A stretch of 64,000 bases of DNA, taken from positions 1 to 64,000 of the forward strand of contig NZ_JAVHUW010000066.1 of the NCBI RefSeq assembly GCF_030954495.1. Reading direction: 5' to 3'. Of the stretch, positions 1-8,436 are shown one piece after another. Both the position numbers and the translations under genes were made by a program. Position 1 is the first letter of the stretch. Each line of letters opens with the position of its first letter. Under the pieces are notes generated by a model. It was given only the letters and a program-made list of their open reading frames with translations. It was not told the origin of the DNA and made no database searches. The stretch is from Candidatus Desulfosporosinus nitrosoreducens. Lineage in GTDB: Bacteria > Bacillota > Desulfitobacteriia > Desulfitobacteriales > Desulfitobacteriaceae.

Positions 1-19
1 GACGAAGGGATCTCAGAGA

Positions 20-136
<117 letters not shown>

Positions 137-146
137 AAGAAGCAAG

Positions 147-173
147 AGGGACTACCATCAGGTAGTCCTTTTT
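147..173 (+). terminator. rRNA operon terminator
   Basis: A perfect 10-bp stem (147-156 with 161-170) closes on an ATCA loop and runs into a T tract, directly after 5S rRNA. It is a classical intrinsic terminator for the rRNA operon. Confidence 0.9.
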
Positions 174-357
174 GTGTATTCATAATGCGGCCAATCACAA
201 TGCTCCAATTATTCTGGCGGACGGCAGTTTGTCGGATCAGGTCATAAATTATTTAAAGAGCAAAGACTTGACCGGAGCGACTATATTCGGCGGAGAGGCT
301 ACAATTAGCAAGGGTATTGAGCGGCAGCTCAGCCAGCTGGTAAGAAGCAAAGAGTAA
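172..357 (+). pseudogene. 3' fragment of a cell-wall-binding repeat 2 (CWB2) protein
   Basis: The frame encodes about 60 residues with the pattern APIILADGS...LSDQVINYL...ATIFGGEATISKGIE, which resembles the C-terminal part of one cell-wall-binding repeat 2 unit (PF04122). Intact CWB2 proteins carry three such repeats plus a signal peptide; here only the last part of one repeat remains. The open frame starts inside the T tract of the rRNA terminator, has an in-frame TAG at 163-165 just upstream, and has no ribosome binding site. The best reading is a gene remnant whose 5' part was lost when the rRNA operon end and this gene were joined. Translation is unlikely. Confidence 0.6.
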
Positions 358-389
358 CCTTTATGTCGATAAAGAGCGAAAAAAGAATG

Positions 390-426
390 TCACCTATTGA
401 GATTTAACTTAATGGGTGATTTTTTA
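390..426 (+). terminator. Terminator after the CWB2 remnant
   Basis: TCACCTATT (390-398) pairs with AATGGGTGA (411-419, one G-T pair) and is followed by a run of six T. This was probably the original terminator of the now truncated gene. The rest of 427-947 is very AT-rich; I see no further gene or recognisable RNA in it. Confidence 0.65.
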
Positions 427-947
427 ATTGTAACTTACTACACAATTTATTGAGAATTAAATCACAAGAAGTAATGGTTTGACTTGTTTAAAATAATTAT
501 CTAATGTTAAATAGCCATTTGACATTGAATTCTGAATTTGCAATGTTCATATTATCACATTTGCGGATTTTAGTATTGGGTTTAAATTAATTTGAATACT
601 ATATTGAAAATTCTATAGTCTATCCTGGATAAAATCTATAATTAATATTTTTAATTTCAAGCAGATAGGGGGGTGGATTGGCTTACTGGACCTAGCGCCT
701 GGGACAAAATTGTGTAATAATAAGAAGAACGAATATAACATTTTGCCGCATTTTCATTTATAAATATGATAATAATACTGAAATGCATGATAAACCAGTC
801 TAAGTAGGTATTGGCAGTACTGCTGTTTCTGAAGATGAATTCCTGTAATAGAAAATGGCAATGTTAAAGCGTTGATTTAACTAAATAATTGCTCATTTGC
901 CTGAATTCCTTGGAACTATTCATATATTGGAAAAGGGGAGATTAACT

Positions 948-1814
948 TTGGAATGCAAGCTCAGTGATTATATTGCCGGAAAAATCGTGGACTTAATATA
1001 TCGCACAAGTGGTTATCATGCCATTGTCTGTGATACAACCGGTACAATTATTGCTGACTCTGCTCAAGTACGAATAGGGGTTAAGCATAAGGGGAGTCAG
1101 AAGATATTAACGACTGACTGCACCTCCGTTGAGATCACTGCGGAAGATGCGGCTGCTGATACTACGGGGCGAATCAAGGAAGGATATAATATTGCTATTG
1201 AAGCTGAAGGGAAAAAAATTGGTACCTTTGGCATTGCAGGACAGCTGGAAATTGTGCGTCCGGTGGCTAGGGTAGCTGCGGGCATGGTAGTGTTGATGAT
1301 TAGGGATGAGGAGCTTAAAGAAGTCATTCGCAATCAAGTTCAGATTCTGAGTACTGCTGTTGAGCAAGCTGCCAGTGCCGTCCAACAAACTGCCGCTTCA
1401 GCCGAAGAAGTTGCTTCTATCAGCCAAAAGATTGCTCAGGAAGCGAAGGATGGAGAAACTCAGTTAAACTCTACAACCATGATTTTAGACTTAATACATA
1501 AAGTTGCCAAGCAGACGAATTTATTAGGTTTAAATGCTGCAATTGAAGCGGCTCGGGCAGGAGAACAGGGCCGTGGTTTCTCGGTAGTAGCAGGAGAGGT
1601 GCGTAAGCTGGCGGAAGAGAGCAACCGTTCGGCAAGTGGGATTAGAGATATTTTGCGGGAATTTCAAGCGATCATTCAAAAGATAGTGGATAGTTCGCTC
1701 AGAAATAATGAAATTACCCAAGAACAGGCAAAAGCGAATCAAGAGATTGCTCAGATGATAGATGGAGTTTTTCAAGTCAGTGAGAATTTAAAGTCTATTG
1801 CTGTTAGTTTATAG
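948..1814 (+). CDS. Soluble methyl-accepting-type receptor with sugar-diacid recognition domain
   Basis: The N-terminal ~120 residues resemble the putative sugar-diacid recognition domain of CdaR-type regulators ([19 protein letters not shown], then GTIIADS, and a GFGIAG-like segment IGTFGIAG). A coiled-coil signalling region follows with the conserved receptor hairpin tip ([20 protein letters not shown], then [16 protein letters not shown]). There is no transmembrane segment, so this is a cytoplasmic receptor that probably signals to a CheA-like kinase. The coiled coil is short and has no adaptation pentapeptide. I chose TTG 948 because GGGGAG lies 7 bases upstream; a TTG at 897 in the same frame has no binding site. 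The neighbour LarA makes a hydroxy-acid or sugar-acid ligand plausible, but that is inference. Confidence 0.75.
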   Translation: MECKLSDYIAGKIVDLIYRTSGYHAIVCDTTGTIIADSAQVRIGVKHKGSQKILTTDCTSVEITAEDAAADTTGRIKEGYNIAIEAEGKKIGTFGIAGQLEIVRPVARVAAGMVVLMIRDEELKEVIRNQVQILSTAVEQAASAVQQTAASAEEVASISQKIAQEAKDGETQLNSTTMILDLIHKVAKQTNLLGLNAAIEAARAGEQGRGFSVVAGEVRKLAEESNRSASGIRDILREFQAIIQKIVDSSLRNNEITQEQAKANQEIAQMIDGVFQVSENLKSIAVSL

Positions 1815-1888
1815 GCGCGGTTTTTTTAGTAACCCTGAGTTTAATAACTATACGAGGAGTCAAACTCGGTAAAAGGAGAGTCTTATCT

Positions 1889-3151
1889 ATGGAAGTTTGC
1901 CTTACCTATGGGAAAAGTGGTTTAAAAATTAACGTTCCTGATCATACGAAAGTTGTCGCGCCTAATCATATTGGACTGCCCGCAGACGATCATCAAATGG
2001 TCTTAGATGCTCTGCGCAATCCTATTGGTACAAAGCCTCTTAAAGAAATGGTCAGTTCGAAGGATAAGGTTGTCATCGTAATTAGTGACATAACACGGCC
2101 TACCCCAAATCACAAATTGATTCCGTGGTTATTAGAAGAACTTTCCCATATTCCCGTAGAAAACGTTACGATCATTAATGGCACAGGAACCCATCGCGAT
2201 GAAACTAGAGATGAATTAATTGAAATGTTAGGCCAAGAAATTGTGGATACTGTCCGGATAATTAATCATCATTGTCATGAGAAATCCGAACTGGCACACA
2301 TAGGCAGAAGCAGCTTTGGTTGTGAAGTTTATTTGAATAAGGAATATGTTGAAGCTGACTTTAGAATTGTGACAGGATTTATTGAACCACACTTTTTTGC
2401 GGGCTTCTCAGGCGGGCCTAAAGGGATAATGCCGGGGATTGCAGGCATAGAGACGATCTTGACATTTCATAATGCCAAGATGATTGGGCATCCTTTAGCA
2501 ACTTGGGGTGTCTTAGATGGAAACCCCCTTCAGGAAATGACGAGGGAAGTAAACACTTTCTGTAAACCTAATTTTCTTCTTAATGTAGCTTTAAATGGGA
2601 ACAATGAAATAACCAATGTCTTTGCCGGTGAGCTGGTTTCAGCGCATGAGAAGGGCTGTGCCTTTGTTAAAGAGCATGCCATGATTCAATGCGAGCAACG
2701 CTTTGACGTCGTGGTTACCACGAATGCCGGCTATCCGCTTGATCAGAACCTCTATCAAGCCGTAAAGGGCATGAATGCGGCTCAAAAGATTGTCAAACAA
2801 GGAGGCACAATTATCTGTGCGGCGGAATGCATCGAAGGAATGCCCGAACATGGAAATTTCTCGAAAATATTGCAAATGCGCAATACGCCCAAAGATCTTT
2901 TGGAAATGATCAACGATCCGTCATTCCGAATGTTTGACCAGTGGGAGGCACAGAGATTGGCTATGATTCAGGAGTGGGCGGACGTATATATTTATTCCAC
3001 CCTCCCCGATGAGTCGGTGGCCATAGCTATGCTTACTCCAACGAAGAATATCGAGTCAACATTAAAGGAACTTCAAGACAAATACGGCAAAGATATGAGT
3101 ATTGCCGTTTTGCCTCTAGGACCATTGACGATTCCCTATGTCGAAGAGTAA
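1889..3151 (+). CDS. larA: LarA-family nickel-pincer racemase/epimerase (lactate racemase-like)
   Basis: This 420-residue protein is a full-length member of the LarA/DUF2088 family, which uses a nickel-pincer nucleotide to racemise or epimerise 2-hydroxy acids. The landmark residues are in place: His102 (GTGTHR), His168 and the cofactor-binding Lys178 (EPHFFAGFSGGPKG), and His194 (TFHN). Each is offset by six from Lactobacillus plantarum LarA H108/H174/K184/H200. The start ATG follows AAAGGAGAG. The cofactor synthesis genes larB, larC and larE are not in the window. Homologues in this family act on several hydroxy acids, so lactate is only the default substrate. A nitroreductase follows 21 bases downstream, probably in the same transcript. 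Confidence 0.8.
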   Translation: MEVCLTYGKSGLKINVPDHTKVVAPNHIGLPADDHQMVLDALRNPIGTKPLKEMVSSKDKVVIVISDITRPTPNHKLIPWLLEELSHIPVENVTIINGTGTHRDETRDELIEMLGQEIVDTVRIINHHCHEKSELAHIGRSSFGCEVYLNKEYVEADFRIVTGFIEPHFFAGFSGGPKGIMPGIAGIETILTFHNAKMIGHPLATWGVLDGNPLQEMTREVNTFCKPNFLLNVALNGNNEITNVFAGELVSAHEKGCAFVKEHAMIQCEQRFDVVVTTNAGYPLDQNLYQAVKGMNAAQKIVKQGGTIICAAECIEGMPEHGNFSKILQMRNTPKDLLEMINDPSFRMFDQWEAQRLAMIQEWADVYIYSTLPDESVAIAMLTPTKNIESTLKELQDKYGKDMSIAVLPLGPLTIPYVEE

Positions 3152-3172
3152 AAAAAAGGTGGGGGTTAAGCA

Positions 3173-3982
3173 GTGAACGATCCTCAAGAAAGTTTGGCTG
3201 TTCAGGAGATACTTAGAAACCGTGCTTCTTTGCGGAAATATGCCCAACGACCGCTCGATGAAAAAGACGTAAATCTAATCGTTGAAGCTGCCATGAGAGC
3301 ACCTACTGCGGGCAATATGATGATGTATTCAATGATTATTGTCTCCGATCAGAATTTAAAAGAACAGCTCAGTGTTACCTGTGACCATCAGCCGTTTATA
3401 GCTAAGGCGCCTTTAGTTATCATTTTCCTGTCTGATCTTCAGCGTTGGTTTGATTACTATCATAAATCCGGTGTAGAGGATTTTTGTCTTAAACAAGGCA
3501 TTGAATTTACCGGGCCGGATGAGGCGGATTTGTTGTTGTCAAGCTGTGACGCGCTGATTGCCGCTCAAAACGCTGTTATTGCCGCCGAAGCGCTTGGAAT
3601 TGGCTCATGCTATATTGGGGATATCATGGAAAATTATGAGATTCATCAAACCCTGCTGGATCTTCCGCCTTTTGTATTCCCCATTAGTATGGTCTGTTTT
3701 GGTTATTACCCGGAGAATGAGCGCCCCAGACCGCGAGAGCGTTTTGACTCCCGTTATATTGTTCATGAGAATAAATACCGGAGATTAACAAATCAAGACT
3801 TGGAAGCCATGCTTGCTTCCAGGTCAGCGGGGTTTGACCCGCATAATTCTTTTGCTGCCGAAAATTATGGTCAATGGATGTACGCTAAGAAGACAGGCGC
3901 GTCTTTTTCGGTTGAAATGGCCCGATCCGTTCGGAAAGCTTTGGAAAATTGGCGCGGAAAACAGTATAAACCAACAGAATAG
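3173..3982 (+). CDS. Nitroreductase-family FMN oxidoreductase
   Basis: The 269-residue protein has the nitroreductase fold signature: N-terminal RxSLRKYAQRPL, then EAAMRAPTAGN, which typically contacts FMN phosphate, and a later AAQNAVIAAEALGIGSCYIGD helix. It uses FMN and NAD(P)H to reduce nitro-aromatics, quinones or flavins; the physiological substrate cannot be read from sequence. A GTG start at 3173 follows a GGTGGGGG binding site. About 60 C-terminal residues extend beyond the minimal fold. It lies close behind larA and ends within the stem of the next terminator. Confidence 0.8.
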   Translation: MNDPQESLAVQEILRNRASLRKYAQRPLDEKDVNLIVEAAMRAPTAGNMMMYSMIIVSDQNLKEQLSVTCDHQPFIAKAPLVIIFLSDLQRWFDYYHKSGVEDFCLKQGIEFTGPDEADLLLSSCDALIAAQNAVIAAEALGIGSCYIGDIMENYEIHQTLLDLPPFVFPISMVCFGYYPENERPRPRERFDSRYIVHENKYRRLTNQDLEAMLASRSAGFDPHNSFAAENYGQWMYAKKTGASFSVEMARSVRKALENWRGKQYKPTE

Positions 3983-4023
3983 AAGAAAGGGATGAGCGTT
4001 TTTAACGGTCATCCCTTTCTTCT
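3981..4023. terminator. Long hairpin between convergent genes
   Basis: A perfect 15-bp stem (3981-3995 with 4009-4023) begins in the last bases of the nitroreductase stop codon. The gene on the other side (4107-4331) reads leftward, so the hairpin can serve both convergent transcripts. The T tract is weak. Confidence 0.7.
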
Positions 4024-4106
4024 GCGGAATATCACTCCTGTTATCCAGGAGATACTATTGTTGACAATCGTGTTGGCCGAGTCACGCTGCCAACAATTCT
4101 TTAAGT

Positions 4107-4331
4107 TTAATCATCAATAATATCTGAACCTTGTTCAGCCATTTCTTTCTCAGCGAAAGTAATCATTTTTTTAACCATATTACCGCCAATTTGTCCGACT
4201 TCACGGGTGGTCATATTGGCGAACCCTTTTTCTTGAATATCATCGTCTAATTGTAATTCTTCTGCGACTTCCCATTTGAGTTTATCCAACTGACCTTCGG
4301 ATTCTGGAACTTCAGGCGTATTGCGGCTCAT
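4107..4331 (-). CDS. Alpha/beta-type small acid-soluble spore protein
   Basis: The 74-residue protein shows both conserved SASP regions: LDKLKWEVAEELQL, the region cut by the germination protease GPR, and TTREVGQIGGNMVKKMI, part of the DNA-binding helix-turn-helix that coats spore DNA. The length is typical. An AAAGGAGGA binding site precedes the ATG. The acidic N- and C-terminal tails are longer than in classical SspA, closer to minor SspF-like types. Expression in the forespore under sigma-G is expected from the family; I did not find a clear sigma-G promoter. Confidence 0.85.
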   Translation of the reverse strand: MSRNTPEVPESEGQLDKLKWEVAEELQLDDDIQEKGFANMTTREVGQIGGNMVKKMITFAEKEMAEQGSDIIDD

Positions 4332-4577
4332 TTTACCATCCTCCTTTTACAGTTGTTTTCGGTACAGGATTAACCTACCCAACCTAATAAGACACTATAC
4401 ATAAACTTAGGGAAAGATATTAAGGAAAAAATAACCTCAACATCTCCTGAGAGAACAAAAAGGGATATTCTTTTTCTTTGTTGAATTATTTACAGTATGC
4501 TTAAATTAAGGCAATAGTTTATATACTGGAGAACTCTGGCCCGTTCTTCACACAAAGCTTAAATAAGGGGTGGTAAG

Positions 4578-4919
4578 GTGCATGAAATGTCTTTAATGGG
4601 GGGGATTTTCGAAGTGATCGACCGAATTCTTGCCTCGCATGATGTAAAAAAGGTTTTGCAGGTTAAGATAAAGGTTGGAGAGCTGACGAATGCCGAACCC
4701 GATTCCTTAGCGATGGCTTTTGAGGCTTATAGCAAGGATACCCTATGTGAGGGAGCGGAATTGATTGTGGAACGGGTTCCTTTGCGTGGATGTTGCAGGA
4801 ACTGTCATTATGAGTTTACCGTTAAGACTATGTATTTTCTCTGCCCCCGCTGTGCTTCGACGAGCATCGAAGTAATTCAGGGTGAAGAACTTTTACTGGA
4901 AAGTTTGGAGGTTGAATAG
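4578..4919 (+). CDS. hypA: Hydrogenase nickel insertion protein HypA
   Basis: HypA delivers nickel to the hydrogenase large subunit together with HypB. The 113-residue protein begins MHEMSLM with the invariant His2 that binds nickel, and carries the structural zinc site CRNCHYEF...CPRCAS. The GTG start at 4578 is fixed by the MHEM N-terminus and the AAGGGGTGG binding site upstream. Its stop codon abuts the ATG of hypB, so the pair is translated together. This pair is separated from hypFCDE by the hydrogenase structural genes on the other strand. Confidence 0.95.
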   Translation: MHEMSLMGGIFEVIDRILASHDVKKVLQVKIKVGELTNAEPDSLAMAFEAYSKDTLCEGAELIVERVPLRGCCRNCHYEFTVKTMYFLCPRCASTSIEVIQGEELLLESLEVE

Positions 4920-5600
4920 ATGGATGTCAAACGTCGTGAAATAGAAGTGATGGCAAATTTGCTTGATGCCAATGACATGCAAGCGGAGGTAAATCGCGCA
5001 CATTTTCGCCAAAATAATTGTCTGGCCGTTAATATTATGGGTTCACCCGGAGCAGGCAAAACATCACTCTTGGAAAAAACCTTGCCGCTCCTGAATAAAA
5101 CGCTGCGGGTGGCGGTGATCGAAGGAGATATTTTCACCAGCAAGGACGCCGATCGAATCTCGGCTTATGACACCCCAGTTATTCAAATTAATACCGGTGG
5201 TGCTTGTCATTTAGACAGCAAAATGATCGGCAAGGTTTTGCCGGAATTTGACTGGAATAGTTTGGATTTAATGATCATCGAAAATGTCGGCAACCTTGTT
5301 TGTCCCGCTGATTTTGACCTGGGAGAGTCCTTTAAGGTTATCGTTCTAAGTATTGTTGAAGGAGATGATAAGCCGGCGAAATATCCTGTCATTTTCAGAA
5401 AGGCTAAAGCGGTTGTTCTCAATAAGATGGATTTAGAAGGATTAACGGATGTGGATATGGAGAGAATGAAGCAAGATATCCGAATCATAAACCCCGACAT
5501 CCTTATTTTCGAGGTATCTTGCCGGAAGGGTGAAGGGCTGCAAACCTGGACGGACTGGCTGAGTAATCAAGTAGCCGCCTATCAAAAAGGCCTAAAATAA
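4920..5600 (+). CDS. hypB: Hydrogenase nickel insertion GTPase HypB
   Basis: The 226-residue SIMIBI GTPase has a P-loop at residues 41-49 (GSPGAGKTS), the NKMD guanine motif, and the metal site in the G-domain (Cys96-His97 in GGACHLD, Cys128 in LVCP). It hydrolyses GTP to release nickel for the hydrogenase large subunit. It lacks both the N-terminal CxxCGC nickel site of Escherichia coli HypB and a His-rich storage stretch, so it is the minimal form. The ATG follows hypA with no gap. Confidence 0.95.
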   Translation: MDVKRREIEVMANLLDANDMQAEVNRAHFRQNNCLAVNIMGSPGAGKTSLLEKTLPLLNKTLRVAVIEGDIFTSKDADRISAYDTPVIQINTGGACHLDSKMIGKVLPEFDWNSLDLMIIENVGNLVCPADFDLGESFKVIVLSIVEGDDKPAKYPVIFRKAKAVVLNKMDLEGLTDVDMERMKQDIRIINPDILIFEVSCRKGEGLQTWTDWLSNQVAAYQKGLK

Positions 5601-5675
5601 GAATTTGGTAAATCCCGCGGGACTTAGAGAGGCTGTGTAAAATACAGTTTCTTATTTCGGTACGCCAACAATCAG

Positions 5676-5712
5676 AAAGCATCCTCATTTCAAAGTGAGG
5701 ATGCTTTGTTTG
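5676..5712. terminator. Terminator between hypB and the convergent hydrogenase operon
   Basis: AAAGCATCCTCA (5676-5687) pairs perfectly with TGAGGATGCTTT (5696-5707), followed by GTTTGTT. It lies between convergent transcripts and can act in both directions. Confidence 0.8.
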
Positions 5713-5771
5713 TTATTGAGGCACAGATTTTAAGGACGTTGCCTGTAAAAAGAGATCCTAAACATTAACAT

Positions 5772-6272
5772 TTAGGCTGAAGGTAATGCCGAAGTGAATT
5801 TTCCTTGGCCCCGAATTGAGTCTATTTCCAGCAGAACAAATTCCGCCAGGCGTGGAAATAAAGCTTGAATCTCCGGACTGATGTCCATTCCCCATTCGAG
5901 GTTTTTGGGCTGTACACCGAAAATTAAGGTTTGAGGAGCGTGCCCTAAAACATTTGCCATAGTAAGTACTTCCACTATCCCGATTTGATGAAAGGAGACC
6001 TCGTATTGTTCCGGAAAGACCTGAATGTCACCGGGCTGAAATCGGAATAAAGCACCAGGTTCAGAATTAGCGTTAATAGCGTCAACAACGATCAGAAAGT
6101 CGACTTCTTGAATTAGATGAACAAGTTCAAGCCCGGCGGTACCTCCTTCGAGGAGTTCCACATTTTCCGGGAGGGATCTCTGGGCCAGTTCATCTAAAAA
6201 GCGAACGCCTAAACCTTCGTCGGATAAAAGGATGTTGCCAACTCCCATAACCATAATTTTTGGTGAGTCCAT
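5772..6272 (-). CDS. [NiFe] hydrogenase maturation endopeptidase
   Basis: This 166-residue HyaD/HybD-type protease removes the C-terminal tail of the large subunit after nickel insertion. The three nickel-recognition residues of HybD (E16, D62, H93) correspond to Glu19 (GNILLSDEGLG), Asp64 (VVDAI) and His95 (SFHQIG). The hotspot GTAGLEL is also present. It is the last gene of the leftward operon and its start lies 2 bases after the cytochrome b stop. The expected substrate is the large subunit at 6876-8435. Confidence 0.93.
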   Translation of the reverse strand: MDSPKIMVMGVGNILLSDEGLGVRFLDELAQRSLPENVELLEGGTAGLELVHLIQEVDFLIVVDAINANSEPGALFRFQPGDIQVFPEQYEVSFHQIGIVEVLTMANVLGHAPQTLIFGVQPKNLEWGMDISPEIQALFPRLAEFVLLEIDSIRGQGKFTSALPSA

Positions 6273-6274
6273 GA

Positions 6275-6859
6275 TTAAATTCCCTTCTCATTCCTCAGTT
6301 TGCCAAAGAACATGAATAAAAATTGTTCGTAGGCCGAGGTAAAGACTAGATAAATATGAACAGCAATAACGGCTAACAGTATCCACATAATAAGACAGTG
6401 AAGTCCGCGCACAGCAGCTAATCCGCCCAGCATGTTAGCAAACCCTGCCAATTGTTCGGGTTTGTATAATATAAAGCCGGTGATTGCCTGAAAAATTGCC
6501 AGGATCGGTAGGGCAATGTAAGCAATTTTTTGCAGAGGATTGTATTTTCCCGTTTCCGGATGTTTGCCAAGGAACAGATAGTATTTGGTTTGAGGCCAAA
6601 TATTTTTGATATCTTGCTTGTTGAGCAGAATGGAATCATAATCTTTATATTTGCCAAAAAAGGAGTAATAAAAACGTACGATTCCATTGATGAGCAGAAA
6701 ATACATAAACACAAAGTGCAAATTGCGAATCAGGTTCATGGGCGCGCCGGGATAAGGAAAGTGAATAAGCCAGCCCGTTACGGCTAAAACACAGAAATTA
6801 ATCAGGTTTATCCAATGGCTTACACGCTGGAATAAGGGGTGGTCGAGTGGGTTAACCAT
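6275..6859 (-). CDS. [NiFe] hydrogenase cytochrome b subunit
   Basis: This 194-residue integral membrane protein belongs to the Ni/Fe-hydrogenase b-type cytochrome family. It anchors the hydrogenase and passes electrons to the quinone pool. Four hydrophobic segments are visible, with candidate haem ligands in HWINLINF, RNLHFVFMYF and GLHCLIMWILLAVIAVHIYLVF. The start is ATG at 6859 (MVNPLDHPLFQRVSHW), preceded by AAAGGAGGAAAG. A longer frame reaching 6967 only overlaps the large-subunit gene and is not real. Confidence 0.9.
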   Translation of the reverse strand: MVNPLDHPLFQRVSHWINLINFCVLAVTGWLIHFPYPGAPMNLIRNLHFVFMYFLLINGIVRFYYSFFGKYKDYDSILLNKQDIKNIWPQTKYYLFLGKHPETGKYNPLQKIAYIALPILAIFQAITGFILYKPEQLAGFANMLGGLAAVRGLHCLIMWILLAVIAVHIYLVFTSAYEQFLFMFFGKLRNEKGI

Positions 6860-6875
6860 GTTCTTTCCTCCTTTT

Positions 6876-8435
6876 CTACCAACCGATCCGGAATTTTTGA
6901 ACGTCGTTGGTCTTTGGATCGATGAGGTGAATCGCACAGGCCAGGCATGGGTCATAGGAGCGAACAACTCTGACGATGTTAAGAGGATTTTCAGGGTCGG
7001 GAACGGGAACCCCGATTAAAGCTTGCTCAAGGGGTCCGGGTACTCCGCTGTCATCCCTGGGCGAGAAATTCCAAGTGGTTGGAACGACCATTTGATAGTT
7101 TTCTATTTTGTGATCGGCAACTTTAATAAAGTGGCCGAGTGAACCCCGCGGTGCTTCGGTTAAACCGGAACCTTGCCCGGTGGCCGGGGCTTCCCAGTGC
7201 TCGGTGTCATGGATGCGGAAATTTGCTCCCATTTCTTTTTCTAAAGCATCAAGCCAGGTCAGCATATCCTGCGCGAGCATCAGGGTTTCATAGGCCCGGG
7301 CGGCGTGACGGGCGACGGCTCCCGGTTTGATGTTATATTTGGCAATAATGTCCATTAATCCTTTCGGCTGCATAATGAGCATGCGGGCAAGAGGTCCCAC
7401 TTCCATAGGCTTGCCGTCATAGCGGGGTGCTTTGACAAACGTATAGGCGTCTTTTTTATCCAGATCCGGAATGGTATCCTCGCTATAGGGTGTTTTACCA
7501 TTGGCGCTGGTTTTATACCAGGAGTATTGTACGTCTTCCGTGATCTTAGATTCATCAAGGGTCAGAATCTTGCTCAGGTCGCCATTCATAATGACTCCCG
7601 ATTTGAGGAGTAAGTCTTTGCCTTCATCGTCCCGGGCAAACCCTCCATACGACATGTAATTAAGGGCTCCGCCGCCAACCCCAGCCTGAGCTAAAGGAAG
7701 CAGCGGCCCGGTGCCGAAGGTCAGTACGTCCTGCAGATAGACCTTTTCAACGAAATCAAGCTGTTCCAGAAGCATGGAGCGGAATTGCTCTACGACTTCA
7801 ATGTTCGGGAGCATTGTAACCCCGCCGACAACAATAGAGGATTGATGAGGTTGTTTACCGGCAAAGAGAGCGGACATTTTCTTGGCTTTAGCTTGCATTT
7901 CTAAAGCCTTAAGGTAGTGAGCAACCGCCATAGTGACTAATTCAGGGTTATTGACGCTGAATTCATCCGGCTTGTAGCGTGGGGTTAAGGGAGCCGTATC
8001 TCCGGCAGCTACAAGTTTCATGACCTTATCTTTGACCGCTAATAGCCCGGGGTCTTTGCCTTGATATTGGGCAACGGCCATGACATCAAGGTAATCGAGG
8101 GCACTGAGATGATAAAAGTGCAGTGGGTGATCGTGCAGCCACATAGCCCCCAGAATAAGATTGCGGATTATTCGGCCTCCGGCTGGAACCTTAGCCCCGA
8201 AAGCTTTGTCTAAGGCCAGAGAGGAAGCCCAGCCGTGGGAACCGGCGCAAACTCCGCAAACACGCTCGGTGACATAAGTCGCATCCCGGGGATCGCGTCC
8301 GCGCAGCATGGGTTCAATCCCTCTGAACATTGTGCCAACGACATGAGCCTCGGAAATCTTGCCGTTGTCTACTTCAACTTCAATTTTCAGGTGTCCTTCA
8401 ATACGTGTTAAGGGATCGACAACAATCTTTGTCAT
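6876..8435 (-). CDS. [NiFe] hydrogenase large (catalytic) subunit
   Basis: The 519-residue precursor carries both metal-binding motifs: RVCGVCAGSH with Cys60 and Cys63, and DPCLACAIH with Cys497 and Cys500. All four are cysteine, so this is not a selenocysteine enzyme. The 16-residue tail after His503 is the segment removed by the protease encoded two genes downstream. I place the start at ATG 8435: the AGGAGG at 8445-8450 is nine bases upstream, whereas an ATG at 8444 touches it. The small-subunit stop is one base before this start. The group 1 membrane-bound layout suggests hydrogen uptake on the outer face of the membrane. Confidence 0.95.
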   Translation of the reverse strand: MTKIVVDPLTRIEGHLKIEVEVDNGKISEAHVVGTMFRGIEPMLRGRDPRDATYVTERVCGVCAGSHGWASSLALDKAFGAKVPAGGRIIRNLILGAMWLHDHPLHFYHLSALDYLDVMAVAQYQGKDPGLLAVKDKVMKLVAAGDTAPLTPRYKPDEFSVNNPELVTMAVAHYLKALEMQAKAKKMSALFAGKQPHQSSIVVGGVTMLPNIEVVEQFRSMLLEQLDFVEKVYLQDVLTFGTGPLLPLAQAGVGGGALNYMSYGGFARDDEGKDLLLKSGVIMNGDLSKILTLDESKITEDVQYSWYKTSANGKTPYSEDTIPDLDKKDAYTFVKAPRYDGKPMEVGPLARMLIMQPKGLMDIIAKYNIKPGAVARHAARAYETLMLAQDMLTWLDALEKEMGANFRIHDTEHWEAPATGQGSGLTEAPRGSLGHFIKVADHKIENYQMVVPTTWNFSPRDDSGVPGPLEQALIGVPVPDPENPLNIVRVVRSYDPCLACAIHLIDPKTNDVQKFRIGW

Positions 8436-8436
8436 C

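Noticed and set aside
700-900. A riboswitch before the receptor gene
   Set aside because: The GC-richer patch near 665-715 shows no stable nested helices and matches no motif I know.
6876-8435. Selenocysteine in the hydrogenase large subunit
   Set aside because: All four metal-ligand positions are encoded as Cys and no in-frame TGA occurs.
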